Part shown: piece after piece, positions 31,569 through 32,103 of the stretch
Layout: every line of letters begins with the position of its first letter
Position numbering within the stretch: the first letter of the stretch is position 1
NCBI GenBank assembly: GCA_016845245.1
Contig: JAERSY010000055.1
Span: forward strand, 1 to 32,103
Reading direction: 5' to 3'
Source of the DNA: Phycisphaerae bacterium
GTDB taxonomy: Bacteria > Planctomycetota > Phycisphaerae > Phycisphaerales > SM1A02
Length of the DNA: 32,103 nt
Translations under genes and position numbers: made by a program
Notes under the pieces: model-generated
The model's database searches: none
What the model was told of the DNA's origin: nothing
What the model saw: the letters and a program-made list of their open reading frames with translations, nothing else

Positions 31569-32103
31569 TTACTTTGCAAGGTGGCTTTGTAAGGCGGCAT
31601 CCATTTCACTGAGTTTCAAATGGACTCCACGAATGTAGGGCTGTTCACCTTCATCCCAGTGTCCATATGTCGCAGTAAAAATTGTTCCATCTGGCAACAA
31701 CTCAACGCCTGGATACGCACAATCACCCCGGACATGGTTGTCTGAGAGCCGAATGCGATATTGGCCATCCCGCCCCTTCTCTAAATCTTCAAATGTGCCA
31801 ACCCAAGCGACCCAGTCGCCTTTCGTCGGACTAGCATTTGCAGTATCGCGGAAGGAAACAAAGAGTCGCCCATCTTTTGTGTACGTCGCTTGATGCCTGT
31901 CGCCAGTGAGCGAACCCGGCATCGGTTTTGGAGTGCTCCAAGTTTTTCCATTGTCATCACTAAAACAAACTTGGCTGTCTGCTTTACGACTGTTCTCTCG
32001 TAGCAACATCGCATACCGTTTTCCATCTGGTGATCTAATGAGTCCCGGCTCACACAAATGGAGGTCGGGGTTGTGCGCAACAACTCTCGGCTCACTCCAC
32101 GTC
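31569..32103 (-). CDS. Sialidase-like BNR-repeat protein, 5' end beyond the window
   Basis: The minus-strand frame stays open to the right edge of the window, so the start is missing. The visible C-terminal ~177 residues begin TWSEPRVV and then LCEPGLIRSPDGKRYAMLLREN, in which Arg, Glu and Pro positions fit the sialidase/exo-sialidase superfamily. An Asp-box SDDNGKTWSTP follows at about residues 50-60, then PGSLTGDRHQATYTKDGRLFVSFRD and a C-terminal GVELLPDGTIFTATYGHW. The protein therefore looks like a six-bladed sialidase-fold exoglycosidase or BNR protein. The N-terminal catalytic Arg region and any signal peptide cannot be seen. It ends without a dockerin. Confidence 0.8.
   Translation of the reverse strand, partial: TWSEPRVVAHNPDLHLCEPGLIRSPDGKRYAMLLRENSRKADSQVCFSDDNGKTWSTPKPMPGSLTGDRHQATYTKDGRLFVSFRDTANASPTKGDWVAWVGTFEDLEKGRDGQYRIRLSDNHVRGDCAYPGVELLPDGTIFTATYGHWDEGEQPYIRGVHLKLSEMDAALQSHLAK

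Overview
The window looks like a chromosomal segment of a marine planctomycete, most likely class Phycisphaerae. This is inferred from the sequence alone. Eleven predicted proteins carry a dockerin-like pair of calcium-loop repeats (D-x-N-x-D-G-x-x-N-V-S-D-L-L followed by a WG or WGxC ending). Planctomycete-style Cys-rich GACC repeats, cupredoxin and beta-helix domains, and a moderate GC content judged by eye point the same way. No tRNA, rRNA, CRISPR array, transposase gene or phage gene was seen.

Left part (1-6144): the end of a membrane protein (1-651) and a small membrane ORF (690-998) precede an RpiR-type regulator on the minus strand (881-1735). Divergent from the regulator is a tight four-gene operon (1838-5908). 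It encodes a KamA-family radical SAM 2,3-aminomutase, two 3-oxoacid CoA-transferase subunits that most resemble the 3-oxoadipate enzyme, and a class III aminotransferase that resembles beta-amino-acid aminotransferases. Together they suggest a catabolic route: alpha-amino acid to beta-amino acid to 3-oxoacid to 3-oxoacyl-CoA. By my alignment the aminomutase lacks the two aspartates that hold the lysine side chain, and an arginine stands in place of one of them. An acidic substrate such as 2-aminoadipate or glutamate therefore fits better than lysine. This is the most interesting system in the window.

Middle part (6145-17940): a four-gene minus-strand operon (12773 down to 6145) encodes exported dockerin proteins: two cupredoxin/beta-helix proteins, a shorter beta-helix protein and an M23 peptidase-like protein. 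A predicted HTH protein (12877-14055) diverges from it, with a 13-bp perfect palindrome between them. Then come a BNR-repeat dockerin protein (minus), a divergent GACC-repeat dockerin protein with no visible signal peptide, and a small membrane protein. Two copies of one intergenic repeat of about 135 bp with palindromic GGGTCAGACCC ends lie between convergent genes at 5915-6062 and 14054-14189.

Right part (17941-32103): more exported proteins follow. They include an M12-like metalloprotease with calcium-repeat, NHL and dockerin domains; an FG-GAP/C-type-lectin/dockerin protein; a membrane protein with a GspG-like tail; an intact small cupredoxin-dockerin protein; an SGNH hydrolase; an O-methyltransferase; a beta-helix dockerin protein; an ankyrin-repeat protein overlapping a Tat-exported amidase; a trypsin-like protease with dockerin; and the 3' part of a sialidase-like BNR protein.

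Two architectural themes recur. Several genes have a -10-like hexamer ending only 5-6 nt before the ATG and no Shine-Dalgarno, which suggests leaderless transcripts. Convergent neighbours often end within a few bases of each other.
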